Positions 55,307-64,000 of a DNA stretch of 64,000 bases are shown one piece after another. The stretch covers positions 16,791-80,790 of the forward strand of contig CAKZVT010000062.1 in assembly GCA_937922435.1 (NCBI GenBank), given 5' to 3'. The notes beneath the pieces are model-generated. The model was not told the origin of the DNA. It did no database searches and saw nothing but the letters and a program-made list of their open reading frames with translations. How positions within the stretch are numbered: position 1 is the first letter of the stretch; every line of letters begins with the position of its first letter. Source of the stretch: an uncultured Prevotella sp. GTDB taxonomy: Bacteria; Bacteroidota; Bacteroidia; Bacteroidales; Bacteroidaceae. A program made the translations under genes and the position numbers.

Positions 55307-56221
55307 ATGAAAATCAGCGAAATACTGGCAAAGGGCGGACGGCCTTTCCCCTCACTTGAGATTGTGCCGCCGCTGAAGGGACTTACCAAGCAGGAACTCA
55401 TCGATTCAATACGCCCCTTCATGGAGTTCAGCCCACGCTACATCAACGTAACCTGCCACAGGGACGAGTACGAGTACCGGCAGAAGCCCGACGGCACGTA
55501 CTCGCGCCACCTTGTCCGCAATCGCGTAAGCGAGGTGGCGGTGTGCGGAGCCATCATGTCGGAGTTCGACGTGGAGACCGTCCCCCACATCATCTGCGGC
55601 GGAGCGACGGCCGAAAAGCTCGACAGCGAGCTGCACGACCTGCGCTTCATGGGCATAAGCAACGTCATGGCGCTGCGCGGCGACTCGATGACGGGCGAAA
55701 AGAGGTTCACCCCCGAGCCGGGCGGATACCGCTACGCCAGCGAGCTGGTAGAGGCCATCAGCCGCTTTGACGGCTTCTTCTCAATCGGCGTGGGCGGCTA
55801 CCCGGAGAAGCACTTTGAAGCTCCCAACATAGAGACCGATATCGCCAACCTCAAGAAAAAGGTGGACGCGGGGGCTGACTACGTAATCACGCAGATGTTC
55901 TTCGACAACAACGTCTACTACGACTACGTGCGCCGTTGCCGCGAGGCAGGCATAACCGTGCCCATAATACCGGGACTGAAGCCGCTCTCCACCGTCAGGC
56001 AGCTGACAATGCTGCCCGAGGCGTTTTCGCTCGACATACCAGTCGAACTGACACAGGCCATGCTCGAGGCAGGCGACGACAAGGAGAAGGCTTACCACAC
56101 GGGCATGGAGTGGTGCGCAATGCAATGCAAGGAGCTGCTTGCCCACGGCGTGCAGGTGGTTCACTTCTACACTATGGGCAGGTCGAGGAACATCGTTGAG
56201 ATACTGAAAGAGTGCTTCTGA
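55307..56221 (+). CDS. metF: 5,10-methylenetetrahydrofolate reductase
   Basis: 304 residues, the usual bacterial length. The TIM-barrel motifs are all present: FPSLEIVPPLKG at the start, with the catalytic Glu; NVTCHRDEY; NVMALRGDS, the family signature; FFSIGVGGYPEKH; and ADYVITQMFFDNNVYYDYV, then VPIIPGLKPLST. FAD-bound enzyme, cytoplasmic. It makes the 5-methyltetrahydrofolate that MetH uses, and the two genes are co-oriented and probably co-transcribed through the hairpin in between. Confidence 0.97.
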   Translation: MKISEILAKGGRPFPSLEIVPPLKGLTKQELIDSIRPFMEFSPRYINVTCHRDEYEYRQKPDGTYSRHLVRNRVSEVAVCGAIMSEFDVETVPHIICGGATAEKLDSELHDLRFMGISNVMALRGDSMTGEKRFTPEPGGYRYASELVEAISRFDGFFSIGVGGYPEKHFEAPNIETDIANLKKKVDAGADYVITQMFFDNNVYYDYVRRCREAGITVPIIPGLKPLSTVRQLTMLPEAFSLDIPVELTQAMLEAGDDKEKAYHTGMEWCAMQCKELLAHGVQVVHFYTMGRSRNIVEILKECF

Positions 56222-56280
56222 AATGGCCGCCGTTTGCCGGCCGCCATGCAAACCATCGCCTTTCGCTTTATGAAAGACCG

Positions 56281-56441
56281 TATATTGCAAGCCAAAAGGC
56301 CATCTTTTACAATGCAAAAGGCCGTGTTTCGCATTGCGAAACACGGCCTTTTGGTAACAGCCTGGCAATCAGCGAGTTGCAAGCGGATGAAAAGGCGCAA
56401 GCCTTTCTCACCTTCTCACCCTCTCACTTTCTCACCTTTTC
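56281..56441. repeat. Palindromes and tandem octamers after metF
   Basis: AAAAGGCCATCTTTTAC and then an 18-bp perfect hairpin (56316-56333 with 56335-56352) whose core GCCGTGTTTCGCA equals that of the terminator at 32967. Then 56407-56440 has four TCTCACCT-type octamers, which reach the stop codon of the M6 protease; they are the complement of the GGTGAGAA octamers after argR (20927-20962), without a visible partner arm here. Confidence 0.75.
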
Positions 56442-58567
56442 ACGAATTTCTTGCCTCCGCGTATGTACAGGCCCTTTGGCAGCTGCGCGTCGTCTGTGCC
56501 GATGTAACGGCCGTCGATGGTGTATATACGCAGGTCGGTAGGTTCGGACTGCACGGCGGGAGCTTGGTCGATGCCGGTTGAAGCGTCGCCGTCAGACAGC
56601 CTTACCTCGTCGAGGTAGAACATTCCAGAGTTGCTTCTGAACGTCAGCTTGACAGGGCCGTCGCCTGTAACGGTGGTCTTGAAGCGCACCCACTCGTCGG
56701 CCTTCATCGTGAACGACGATTGTTCCAGCGTTGCGTTGCCCTCGGTTACTTCTACGGTAAGTGATGTGCCGCTGCCGCTGTAAGGTGCGGCCATGAAGCT
56801 AAACTCGTGTGAGCCGTCGAGAGTTATGGCCGGCGTGGTGGCGTAACCTGCCTTGGCCGCAGTGCCGAAGCGTGCGCAGAGGTATCCGGCGCGAGCCGTC
56901 TCGCCAGTCCATCCGTCGTTGTCGTAGGTGGGAGCGGACATCGACAGGCCGTTGAACTTGCCGTCGTTGCCGCCCTGGCCGAGGCATTTGTCGAACGTTT
57001 CGTTGAACAGGAAGGTCGGCGCGCCCAAGCTGAACGAGAACGACATTGTGCCGTCGGAGTTGCGCGTGATGTCGGTTACCGACTTGTTCATGTACAGCGA
57101 GCCGTCAGTATTGCGGTTGAACACCGTAGCAGGGGGCGTCGAAGTGTTTGTAAGCGACATTATGCCGCCGTAAGGCCATACGTCGCCGGCGATGTTGTCG
57201 TCATACAGCGAGCCGTCGGCCGGTATGGGCGAGCACCGCTGGTGGCTGGGGTTCACGTTGGGGTTGTTGTAAATGAGCCATGAATTCTCGTCGTAGTCAA
57301 CGTGCGTGATGAGCAGTCCCGAGCCGGGCAGTCCGACGTCCCAGCGGCCAGTCTGCTGGCGGTTCTCCAGGATGTAGTACTCGTCGCGGTAGCCGTCGTT
57401 GCGGATGAGGTAGAACTCTCCGCCGTCGGCGATGCTCTCCATGCCGCTGACGTCGGTAGGTTCGGTCAGCTCTATAGGCTCTTCCCAGCCTATCCACATG
57501 CGTTCCGCGCCGGTGTAGCAGGCCGGTGTGAAGCCGTAGCCGTTGTAGCTTCCGCTCGACATCAGGTCCCATTCGCCCATGCCGTAGCCGTTGCCGCCGC
57601 TGCCAGCGTAGTCGGTGTCGTACATGTCGGGCAGTCCGAGGCAGTGTGAGAACTCGTGGCAGATGGTGCCTATGCCGTCGATATGGGTTGTCTGCGCCCC
57701 TCCGGCTGTAACGGCAGGCTGGCATTCCGCGCTGCAGGCGTAGACGTCTACCGTCACTCCGTCAAGCAGCATGGTGTTGCCTATCGCGCCGAGCAGCTGC
57801 CACTTGTGCGGCCATATTGTGCCTTCGTCGCCTCCGTTGGCCTCTCCGAGACCGGCGAAGATGAAGTAAACCTGCTCCACCTCGCCGTCGCCGTCCCAGT
57901 CGTAGTCGCGGAAGTCGATTTCATTGTTGACCGCGTTGAGGGCGTAGCTGAACATTTCGCCCTTGTTAACGTCGCCGCCGTCACCCTCGTCGCCGTTGTC
58001 GCCGTAGTAAGCGTAGCCCCTCGGCAGGCGCACCGGCCCGGCAATGTCGAACGTAAGGTTGAACTGTCCGTGGCTCTGGTCGCGGTAATAGTCGCTCACC
58101 GAGCCTACGAAGCCGAGCATCGGGTTGCGGTAGTCCTCGCCGTTGAGGATTTGCTGGTATAGCTCGGGCGTGCCGTGGGTAAACTGCACGTCGTCAAACT
58201 CGACGAGGATGACAAGCCCCTTGTGGTCGCCGAAGTAAGGACGGTCGCCGCCGGTCTGCCTGCTGCCGGTGCGGCTCTGTGCCCTACGCGCCTCGGTAGC
58301 AGCCTTCACCTTGGCCTGGCGGGCTTTGGCCTTATTCATCATGAGCGTCACGTCGGCCGCCTTGTAGTAGCCTTTCTGCGCGTCCTTTATGAACGTCCGT
58401 CCGTCTTCGGCCTGCCAGAAGTGGCAGAACTCGTCGCCGCGCAGCTCAACGCGCACCTTCGTACCGTCGGCCAGCGTCACCGTCTTCCACTGTCCGCGCT
58501 TGGCAGGCACTGCCATGACTGCGGTGAACATTGCGGCGAAAAACAATGTGGTGAATAGTTTTTTCAT
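56432..58567 (-). CDS. M6 family metalloprotease with sorting-type tail
   Basis: 711 residues, signal peptide ending VMA. A propeptide-like N-terminus (about 20-100; TLADGTKVRVELRGDEFCHF) is typical of the family. The catalytic domain has CHEFSHCLGLPDMYDTD, the zinc motif HExxH (His304, His308) extended to Asp, as in immune-inhibitor-A type peptidases. LITHVDYDENSWLIYNNPN ends the domain. A jelly-roll follows (about 540-650). The last residues (TDLRIYTIDGRYIG to KKFVKR) look like a type IX secretion signal. Secreted protease for protein or glycoprotein breakdown. It is divergent in function from the SusC/D genes behind it and separated from them by a terminator. Confidence 0.92.
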   Translation of the reverse strand: MKKLFTTLFFAAMFTAVMAVPAKRGQWKTVTLADGTKVRVELRGDEFCHFWQAEDGRTFIKDAQKGYYKAADVTLMMNKAKARQAKVKAATEARRAQSRTGSRQTGGDRPYFGDHKGLVILVEFDDVQFTHGTPELYQQILNGEDYRNPMLGFVGSVSDYYRDQSHGQFNLTFDIAGPVRLPRGYAYYGDNGDEGDGGDVNKGEMFSYALNAVNNEIDFRDYDWDGDGEVEQVYFIFAGLGEANGGDEGTIWPHKWQLLGAIGNTMLLDGVTVDVYACSAECQPAVTAGGAQTTHIDGIGTICHEFSHCLGLPDMYDTDYAGSGGNGYGMGEWDLMSSGSYNGYGFTPACYTGAERMWIGWEEPIELTEPTDVSGMESIADGGEFYLIRNDGYRDEYYILENRQQTGRWDVGLPGSGLLITHVDYDENSWLIYNNPNVNPSHQRCSPIPADGSLYDDNIAGDVWPYGGIMSLTNTSTPPATVFNRNTDGSLYMNKSVTDITRNSDGTMSFSFSLGAPTFLFNETFDKCLGQGGNDGKFNGLSMSAPTYDNDGWTGETARAGYLCARFGTAAKAGYATTPAITLDGSHEFSFMAAPYSGSGTSLTVEVTEGNATLEQSSFTMKADEWVRFKTTVTGDGPVKLTFRSNSGMFYLDEVRLSDGDASTGIDQAPAVQSEPTDLRIYTIDGRYIGTDDAQLPKGLYIRGGKKFVKR

Positions 58568-58589
58568 AATGGCTATTGCATTTTTTTAT

Positions 58590-58638
58590 GAAAAAAAGGC
58601 GTGTTACGGTCTCCGTGCAAGCCGGAGACCGTGACACA
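58590..58638 (-). terminator. Rho-independent terminator of the SusC/SusD/lipoprotein operon
   Basis: GTGTTACGGTCTCCG (58601-58615) pairs with 58623-58637 with one mismatch. On the minus strand the stem is followed by a run of T (complement of 58591-58597). It lies 20 bp after the stop codon of the lipoprotein gene. Confidence 0.88.
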
Positions 58639-58657
58639 CCTTAATTATAAGAATGGC

Positions 58658-59563
58658 TTATTCCCTTGTAAGGGTAATGTTCATGAAACCTTGCATAAGG
58701 GCTAAACCTTGTCCGTTGCTGGCACAACACAAAAGCATATAAGTGTTGTCAAAGGTTATAGTCTGTGGTATGCCTGTTTCAGAGATGTCCCAGTAAGCTT
58801 CTATAGGTGTGTTGGAGATTGAACTGCCGTTGGGAGAAGCCTGCCAGTGAAGTGAATAGACACCGCCATAAGAACCTATAGAGGTCGTTTGGCTCGGCAA
58901 GAAAGCTAAGACGCCCATACCCGCCGCGTCGTCATACACCCACTGGAACTGCCATGTAAGCGTCTCGCTGTAGCCGCAGAGGTTGGAAGCCGTAGCATAA
59001 AGCACGTTCTCATAGTCGGCATCGCTTTGCTGTGCGGCGGTTATAGTGAGCGGTCTCTTGATTTGTGCGCCGTCAAGGTTGGTGGCGTTGAAGTACCACT
59101 GGCCTGCGAAAGCGTCATAGAAGTTGCCGTCGTTGTCGGTTATGGTTACGGTGATTTGGCTTGTTTCTACCGTAGCTCCGTCAACCGATGTGATGGTAAG
59201 CGTGAACTGGCGGTCGGCGTTCATTATGTAGTCGTCGATAAGTCGCAGCTCAACGTTCACCGTGCCGGTGCTTAGCGTGTCGGGATTTACGTTCAGCGTC
59301 TTGTCCGTGATGGCGTAGTTCTCGCCCTCTACGGCAGGCGTGCTGCCTGTACCCTCGGTCGAAACAGTGATGTGGATAGGCCCGTTCCTGCGCCCGTCGA
59401 TGGCGATAGGAATGTTCACGTAGCCGTCAGTAAACTCGCTTACAGTCATTTGGCTGTTCGTAAAGCCCACCGTACACTCCTTCGTGTTGAACTCGTCGTC
59501 GTCGCACGAAGTAAGGAACGGCACGGCTAACGCCGCGAGCAAAAACATTTTTATATATTTCAT
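58658..59563 (-). CDS. SusD-associated surface lipoprotein with Calx-beta-like domain
   Basis: 301 residues. Lipoprotein signal with Cys20 (FLTSC) followed by DDDEF, an acidic surface-export stretch. Residues about 30-150 resemble Calx-beta/DUF4843-type beta-sandwiches (VNIPIAIDGRRNGPIHITVS, RQFTLTITSVDGA, ITVTITDNDGNFYDAF). The second half (about 150-301) is another beta-domain. Third gene of the SusC/SusD set and thus likely a surface glycan- or peptide-binding protein. No enzyme of this second PUL is in the window; a peptide target is also possible given the M6 protease next to it. Confidence 0.78.
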   Translation of the reverse strand: MKYIKMFLLAALAVPFLTSCDDDEFNTKECTVGFTNSQMTVSEFTDGYVNIPIAIDGRRNGPIHITVSTEGTGSTPAVEGENYAITDKTLNVNPDTLSTGTVNVELRLIDDYIMNADRQFTLTITSVDGATVETSQITVTITDNDGNFYDAFAGQWYFNATNLDGAQIKRPLTITAAQQSDADYENVLYATASNLCGYSETLTWQFQWVYDDAAGMGVLAFLPSQTTSIGSYGGVYSLHWQASPNGSSISNTPIEAYWDISETGIPQTITFDNTYMLLCCASNGQGLALMQGFMNITLTRE

Positions 59564-59593
59564 GATTTCTTGCTTTTATCAGTTAAAGTTGTA

Positions 59594-61204
59594 TTAATAG
59601 CCCGGGTTCTGCTTGATTTGCGGGTTGGCGTCAATCTCGTGCTGCGGGATGGGCCATACATAGTGCAGGCTGTTGCCCGTACCCGTGCCGTAAGTAACGA
59701 CAAGGTTTGTAGTGTTTGTCTGTCCCGGCTGGTTGCAGAGGTTCTGCTGCTGCGGTGTTCCGCGGCGTATGTCCTCGTGCCAACGCTTCAGGTCGAACAG
59801 GCGCACTCCCTCACCGAGGAACTCGCGCTGACGCTCGTTCTTCACCTCCTGCAACAAAGCGTCTGCATCGGCGAACGACTGGTTGCGGTAACCTATGATG
59901 CGGCTGGACATCAACGCGTTAAGATACTGTGCGCCAAGAGCAGGCTGGTCCAGCTTTGCATATGCTTCGGCGGCAATAAGGTACATTTCGGCTATACGCA
60001 ACACTTTGGGTTGGCAAGTCCAGCGTGCATACTCTGAACCTTGGCTTGCGTAGTACTGAGAGCAAGCATCGGTGTACTTGTCAAGAAGCTGCACGGAGCC
60101 GCTTGTACCTGCCGACGTAGTTACTTGTGTCGGGAGGAAAAGCAATGTCCTCAAGTCATTGTCTGAATAGAGGTTGAGCACAGTGCGTGTCGGTATGTAG
60201 TTGGGTATTGAACCTGCCGAATAAGGCTGGAAGTTTTGGCCAGTCTGACCTGAAGCCTCCGACGGGTAGCTGCTGTAAATCTTCAGGATACTTTCCGTAT
60301 CGGTCTCGTCGCCGTAAGCATAAAGGTAAGCTGTATTGCCTTGAATTATGAAAGTAAGACCCCACCACATTCTTGTGAACTCATAGGGATTACCGCTTTG
60401 TATTGCGGTGTTGAGGGCATAGCTGTTTGTTCCGATAACTTCAGCAGCATATTCTGCCGCGTCTGAGTACTTGTCCATCGCCAAAGCTACACGCGCCTTC
60501 AAAGCTGTGACGGCATCACGTGTAATGTAATACCTGTCTCCATCTGCGTCAGGAGTAGCTGTAACGTACTTTGCTGCACTGTCAAGGTCGTTGGTTATTT
60601 GCTTGTAAGTCTGGCGCAGGGTGTTGCGTGCAGGGTATTGTGACGCGTCCATTGTGGGGTTGTACTTTGTCATGTACGACACGCCGCTGTTCTCCTCGTC
60701 TGCTGTTGTCTCTTCAAAGTCTGCACAGAAGAACTTAGCAAGCTCCGACAACGCCCACGCCCTTGTGAAATAAGCCTCGCCGAGGATGTTGTCAATGTCG
60801 GCCAAAGCTTCGGTGTCAAAGATGTTGGTGTTCGACATGTCGCACGTATTGTAGCTTTCGATGACGAAGTTGGCGCGCGAAATCAATGCCTGGCAGCTGC
60901 CGTAGACGGTCTGCACTTCGGAAGAATTGCTGTTGAAGCTCCAGTTGTACATATAGTTAAGCGCTCCGCTGAAGCCCGCAACGGCGTTGAACTCGTCAGC
61001 CTGGATGTCGGGAGCGTTGTAGAACGCTTCTGTTCCTACGCATGAACGAAAGCCGCTGTAAAGGCCGTTGCTCAAGCCCTCGAAGTCTCGCGGTGTCTCG
61101 ATGGCTTCGTCACTGGGCAGAGAGTCGTAGGGCAGCTTGTCCATGTCGCAAGACGCAAGCGTCAATGCGAAAGCCATCACCGGTAAAAATATCTTTTTGC
61201 TCAT
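59594..61204 (-). CDS. SusD/RagB family outer-membrane lipoprotein
   Basis: 536 residues from the ATG at 61204 (MSKKIFLPVMAF); a start at 61216 adds four residues. Lipobox TLASC. SusD features: LGEAYFTRAWALSELAKFF, ALKARVALAMDKYSDAAEYA, the late motif NERQREFLGEGVRLFDLKRW and the end QIKQNPGY. It forms the lid of the SusC transporter whose gene lies 41 bp upstream. Substrate unknown. Confidence 0.95.
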   Translation of the reverse strand: MSKKIFLPVMAFALTLASCDMDKLPYDSLPSDEAIETPRDFEGLSNGLYSGFRSCVGTEAFYNAPDIQADEFNAVAGFSGALNYMYNWSFNSNSSEVQTVYGSCQALISRANFVIESYNTCDMSNTNIFDTEALADIDNILGEAYFTRAWALSELAKFFCADFEETTADEENSGVSYMTKYNPTMDASQYPARNTLRQTYKQITNDLDSAAKYVTATPDADGDRYYITRDAVTALKARVALAMDKYSDAAEYAAEVIGTNSYALNTAIQSGNPYEFTRMWWGLTFIIQGNTAYLYAYGDETDTESILKIYSSYPSEASGQTGQNFQPYSAGSIPNYIPTRTVLNLYSDNDLRTLLFLPTQVTTSAGTSGSVQLLDKYTDACSQYYASQGSEYARWTCQPKVLRIAEMYLIAAEAYAKLDQPALGAQYLNALMSSRIIGYRNQSFADADALLQEVKNERQREFLGEGVRLFDLKRWHEDIRRGTPQQQNLCNQPGQTNTTNLVVTYGTGTGNSLHYVWPIPQHEIDANPQIKQNPGY

Positions 61205-61245
61205 TGTAATTTTCATCTTAATTTGTGTATGTTATACGCTTGTGA

Positions 61246-64000
61246 TTAGAATGTAATCTGTGCGCCGAACGAGTACTGGCGTGTGTTAGGATAGTTTCCG
61301 AGCGTAACAGAGCTGTTGACCTCGGGGTCGTAGCCTGAATATCCGGTGAACGTCAGCAGGTTGCGGCCGGTGAAGAACACCTTTACGCCCTTGATGAAGT
61401 GTGTAGCGTCCATCCACTTTTGGGGCAGGGTGTAAGACAGCTGCAAGAGCTTCAGGCGCACGAACGATGCGTTCTCGAGGAACTGCGTGTCGAGCTGGCG
61501 AGCGCAGTTGGCTGCAGGAACGTCGGTCTTGTCGCCCGGTTCCATCCACATGTTGAGCATGTTTGTCGACATGTTGGCTGCCGAAGCGTTGGCGGGGTTC
61601 TCGATGAGGTAACGTTCGTTGTTCCACATGTAGCGGTCGAACATGCCGGAGAACTGTACGTCGAGCTGCAATCCCTTCCATGCAACCGTGGTGGAAAGAC
61701 CTGCCGACCAAGGCGCAATGGCGTTCTTGCCTGTCTGCACGCGGTGAGCTTCGGAGTAAACCTTGGTGTAGTTGCCGTTCTTGTCGAGCCATACGCTCTG
61801 TCCGTCGGCCGGGTCAACGTGGCTCCAGCGTACCATGTAGAACTCTCCGTAAGGATGGCCCACTTCAAGCTGCATGAAGTCGCCTGCCGCGTAGCTGTCG
61901 CGTCCCTGGAAGAGTTTTGTGATTTTGTTCGAGTTGTAGTTGCCGTTCACTTTCACGTTCCAGTACCAGTCCTTGTTCTTGATGATGTCGACGCCGATGG
62001 TGAAGTCGAAGCCTCGGTTGCGCATCTCGGCCACGTTGCCCCATGTAGCGCTGTAGCCAGTAGCCAGCGAGAACGGTATCTGCATCAACATGTTGGATGT
62101 CTGCTTGTTGTAATACTGGAAGTCGAAGTCTACGCGGTTGAACACGCGGCCTGACAGTCCGATGTTGAATGTCTTGACGGTCTCCCATGTCAGCTCGTCG
62201 TTGCCGGCCTGTACGGGTGCCATCACCGTGCCTCCGTTGTAGCTGCCGCCTGCGCCTACAAGGCTGAGGGCTGTGTATGCGCTGATGCCCGAGTTACCGG
62301 TAGAACCGTAGCTGATGCGGAACTGCAGGTCGTTGAGCCAGCTCTTGCTTGACTCCATGAATGCCTCGTTCGTGATGTTCCACATCGCTGCGACAGCGCC
62401 GAACGTACCCCAGCGGTGGTCTTTGGCGAAGAGTGACGAACCGTCGCGGCGCAGTGAAGCGTCGAGGAAGTAGCGGTCCTTGTAGCTGTAGTTGAGCATT
62501 CCGAACCAAGAGTTGCGCACTTCCTCGCTGATTGACTGCGAGGGAATGTCAAGTCCTGTGGACGGAGCTGTTGAAATAAGCATGAGCTTATTATTTGCGA
62601 GTCCGTTTACCGATACGCCGAATGCCTCGGTCTTGCTCATCATGCTCTCCTGTCCGAGGAGGACGGTCACATGGTGGTCGCGCAGGAAGTCAAACTTGTA
62701 CTCCGCTGTGTTCGTAACAGTCCAACGGTAGAAGCGTGAAAAACTTTCGCTTGCCGAGCCGTAGGGGTTCTGTCCGTCAGACTGCTGCTCATTCCATCCG
62801 AGAGGATAGTCAAGTTCTGTAAAGTTATAGAACTTCTGCGATGTGCGCATGTCGTTCCAGTCGAGACCTACCGAAGAGCGGATGTTCAAGCCCTCGATAG
62901 GGTTGATGTTCACGTATGCGTTCTCGTTGATACGCACTCGGTTGGTAATGATAGGCTGATATTGTGACAACAAGTCCGGATTCATCCATCCCAAGGTTGA
63001 ATAATACTGGAATTCTTTGCCGTAGCCATCAAAGGTACTGTTCTCCCAGTCTATAATACCGTTATCGTTGTAACCTATCGGATTGCCGTCAGTGTCCACA
63101 AGGCCGAGTATTTCGCGGTCGGGCTGCGTCGGGTTGTACATGTTTGCGGCGTACGACTTGTTGTAGACGCTGTTGCCCGTGTCGCTCCACAGCGTAGTCT
63201 GCTGCTTCGTATAAGCCAGGTTCGAGTTAGTTCCCACCTTCAGCCAAGGAGTGATGTTGGCCTCGAGGTTGGCGCGCAACGTCTCGCGGCGCATCCAAGA
63301 GTCGTCGAAAAGACCGTCGGCGTCATAGTGCGAGAACGATACAAGGTAAGCCGTATTCTGCGAACCGCCGCGGATGCTGGCGTCAACCTGCAGCGTAGGA
63401 GCGGTGTTGCCGAGATACTTCTTCTTCCAGTCAGTGCCGATGTTGTACTTCTTGTAGTAAGCCTTCATAGCCTGGAACGACGGGTCGTTGGCATAGTCGG
63501 GAGTCACCATCTCCTGGAAGTTGAGCCACTGGTTGGCGTTCATCACGTCAGAACCGTCGTGGGCGATTTCAGAAATTGAGTATTGCGCCGTAACGGAGAT
63601 TGTCGGAGCTTCGCCGAACTTACCCTTCTTCGAAGTTATGATGACAACGCCGTTGGCCGCACGCGAACCGTAGATGGCCGTAGACGATGCGTCCTTCAAC
63701 ACCGTGATGTTCTCAATGTCGTTCGGGTTGAGCGACACGAACGTGTTGGACGAAATCTCGCTGCCGTCCAATATGAACAAAGGCTCTGTCGTTGCATAAA
63801 TTGATGTCACACCACGGATACGCATGCTCGTCGTAGCCGAAGGCTCACCCGAAGAGGTGAATACCTGGAGTCCGGCCACCTGGCCCTGCAAAGCGTCGCC
63901 CACGTTGGCAACGGGGCGGTTGGAGATAGCCTCGCTCGACACGGTAGCCACCGAGCCGGCGATGGTACCCAGCTTACGGGCCGAGCCGTAACCGGTCACG
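61246..64000 (-). CDS. SusC-like TonB-dependent transporter, N-terminus beyond the window
   Basis: 918 residues are in the window and the frame runs off the right edge. The visible start VTGYGSARKLGTIAGSVATV is the usual phrase at the beginning of the plug domain. GDALQGQVAGLQVFTSSGEP, SMRIRGVTSI, PLFILDGSEI and TVLKDASSTAIYGSRAANGV are the plug signature motifs. The barrel follows to the C-terminal FGAQITF. About 100-130 residues (signal peptide, carboxypeptidase-like domain, start of plug) must lie outside. First gene of the second SusC/SusD set. The GTG at 63999 is not a start. Confidence 0.96.
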   Translation of the reverse strand, partial: VTGYGSARKLGTIAGSVATVSSEAISNRPVANVGDALQGQVAGLQVFTSSGEPSATTSMRIRGVTSIYATTEPLFILDGSEISSNTFVSLNPNDIENITVLKDASSTAIYGSRAANGVVIITSKKGKFGEAPTISVTAQYSISEIAHDGSDVMNANQWLNFQEMVTPDYANDPSFQAMKAYYKKYNIGTDWKKKYLGNTAPTLQVDASIRGGSQNTAYLVSFSHYDADGLFDDSWMRRETLRANLEANITPWLKVGTNSNLAYTKQQTTLWSDTGNSVYNKSYAANMYNPTQPDREILGLVDTDGNPIGYNDNGIIDWENSTFDGYGKEFQYYSTLGWMNPDLLSQYQPIITNRVRINENAYVNINPIEGLNIRSSVGLDWNDMRTSQKFYNFTELDYPLGWNEQQSDGQNPYGSASESFSRFYRWTVTNTAEYKFDFLRDHHVTVLLGQESMMSKTEAFGVSVNGLANNKLMLISTAPSTGLDIPSQSISEEVRNSWFGMLNYSYKDRYFLDASLRRDGSSLFAKDHRWGTFGAVAAMWNITNEAFMESSKSWLNDLQFRISYGSTGNSGISAYTALSLVGAGGSYNGGTVMAPVQAGNDELTWETVKTFNIGLSGRVFNRVDFDFQYYNKQTSNMLMQIPFSLATGYSATWGNVAEMRNRGFDFTIGVDIIKNKDWYWNVKVNGNYNSNKITKLFQGRDSYAAGDFMQLEVGHPYGEFYMVRWSHVDPADGQSVWLDKNGNYTKVYSEAHRVQTGKNAIAPWSAGLSTTVAWKGLQLDVQFSGMFDRYMWNNERYLIENPANASAANMSTNMLNMWMEPGDKTDVPAANCARQLDTQFLENASFVRLKLLQLSYTLPQKWMDATHFIKGVKVFFTGRNLLTFTGYSGYDPEVNSSVTLGNYPNTRQYSFGAQITF

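Overview
The window looks like chromosomal DNA of a Bacteroidales bacterium, most likely Prevotellaceae-like. The evidence is three kinds of signal together: SusC/SusD pairs with Bacteroidetes lipoproteins, a hybrid two-component regulator, S46 and M6 peptidases with sorting-type C-terminal tails, and promoters of the Bacteroidetes form (TTTG, 19 bp, TAnnTTTG). Base composition is GC-rich in the genes and AT-rich in some gaps. No rRNA, tRNA or CRISPR array was recognised. The genus is not settled by what is visible.

Layout. 1-17995 (+) is a polysaccharide-utilisation locus (PUL): SusC end, SusD, SusE/F-like lipoprotein, DUF4832-type lipoprotein, FAD oxidoreductase with a carbohydrate-binding-like front, clan GH-D enzyme, GH2, SGNH-GH3 fusion and PA14-GH3. 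18329-19255 (-) is a tyrosine recombinase. 19483-26085 (+) holds a BI-1 membrane protein and an arginine cluster (argR, GNAT acyltransferase, argG, argC, argD) with a four-helix-bundle (S23/IVP) gene between argC and argD. 26194-34457 holds a small His/Lys-rich lipoprotein, gpmI, a 1400-residue acyl-CoA dehydratase activase homologue, ung and a DUF3109 protein. 34759-45146 (-) is a pectin-ester group: CE8 pectinesterase, CE12 acetylesterase, a hybrid two-component system and an AraC regulator. 45559-50911 (-) has an S46 dipeptidyl peptidase, a flippase, a second four-helix-bundle gene and an SpmA-SpmB fusion. 51414-56221 (+) is metH-metF. 56432-64000 (-) has an M6 protease and a second SusC/SusD/lipoprotein set cut by the window edge.

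The most unusual content lies between the genes. (1) Both S23/IVP-like genes sit in the loop of a long hairpin with 37-bp arms, squeezed between a stop codon and the next start codon of an operon. At least seven ORF-less hairpins with 19-49-bp arms occupy other gaps; several arms are built from 7-10-bp tandem units. The architecture matches 23S rRNA intervening sequences but lies in protein-coding operons. (2) A composite repeat recurs at five gaps: a hairpin with a G-quadruplex-type motif, a GGCTTAT/GGCC tract, a TGATTATCA palindrome and AAAAGGCC-type palindromes with compensatory changes. (3) A promoter cassette of about 65 bp is shared by gpmI, the AraC gene and spmAB, and in two cases is joined directly to the G-rich hairpin. 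Separately, the hybrid two-component regulator has the His-phosphoacceptor and receiver domains but no ATPase domain between them.
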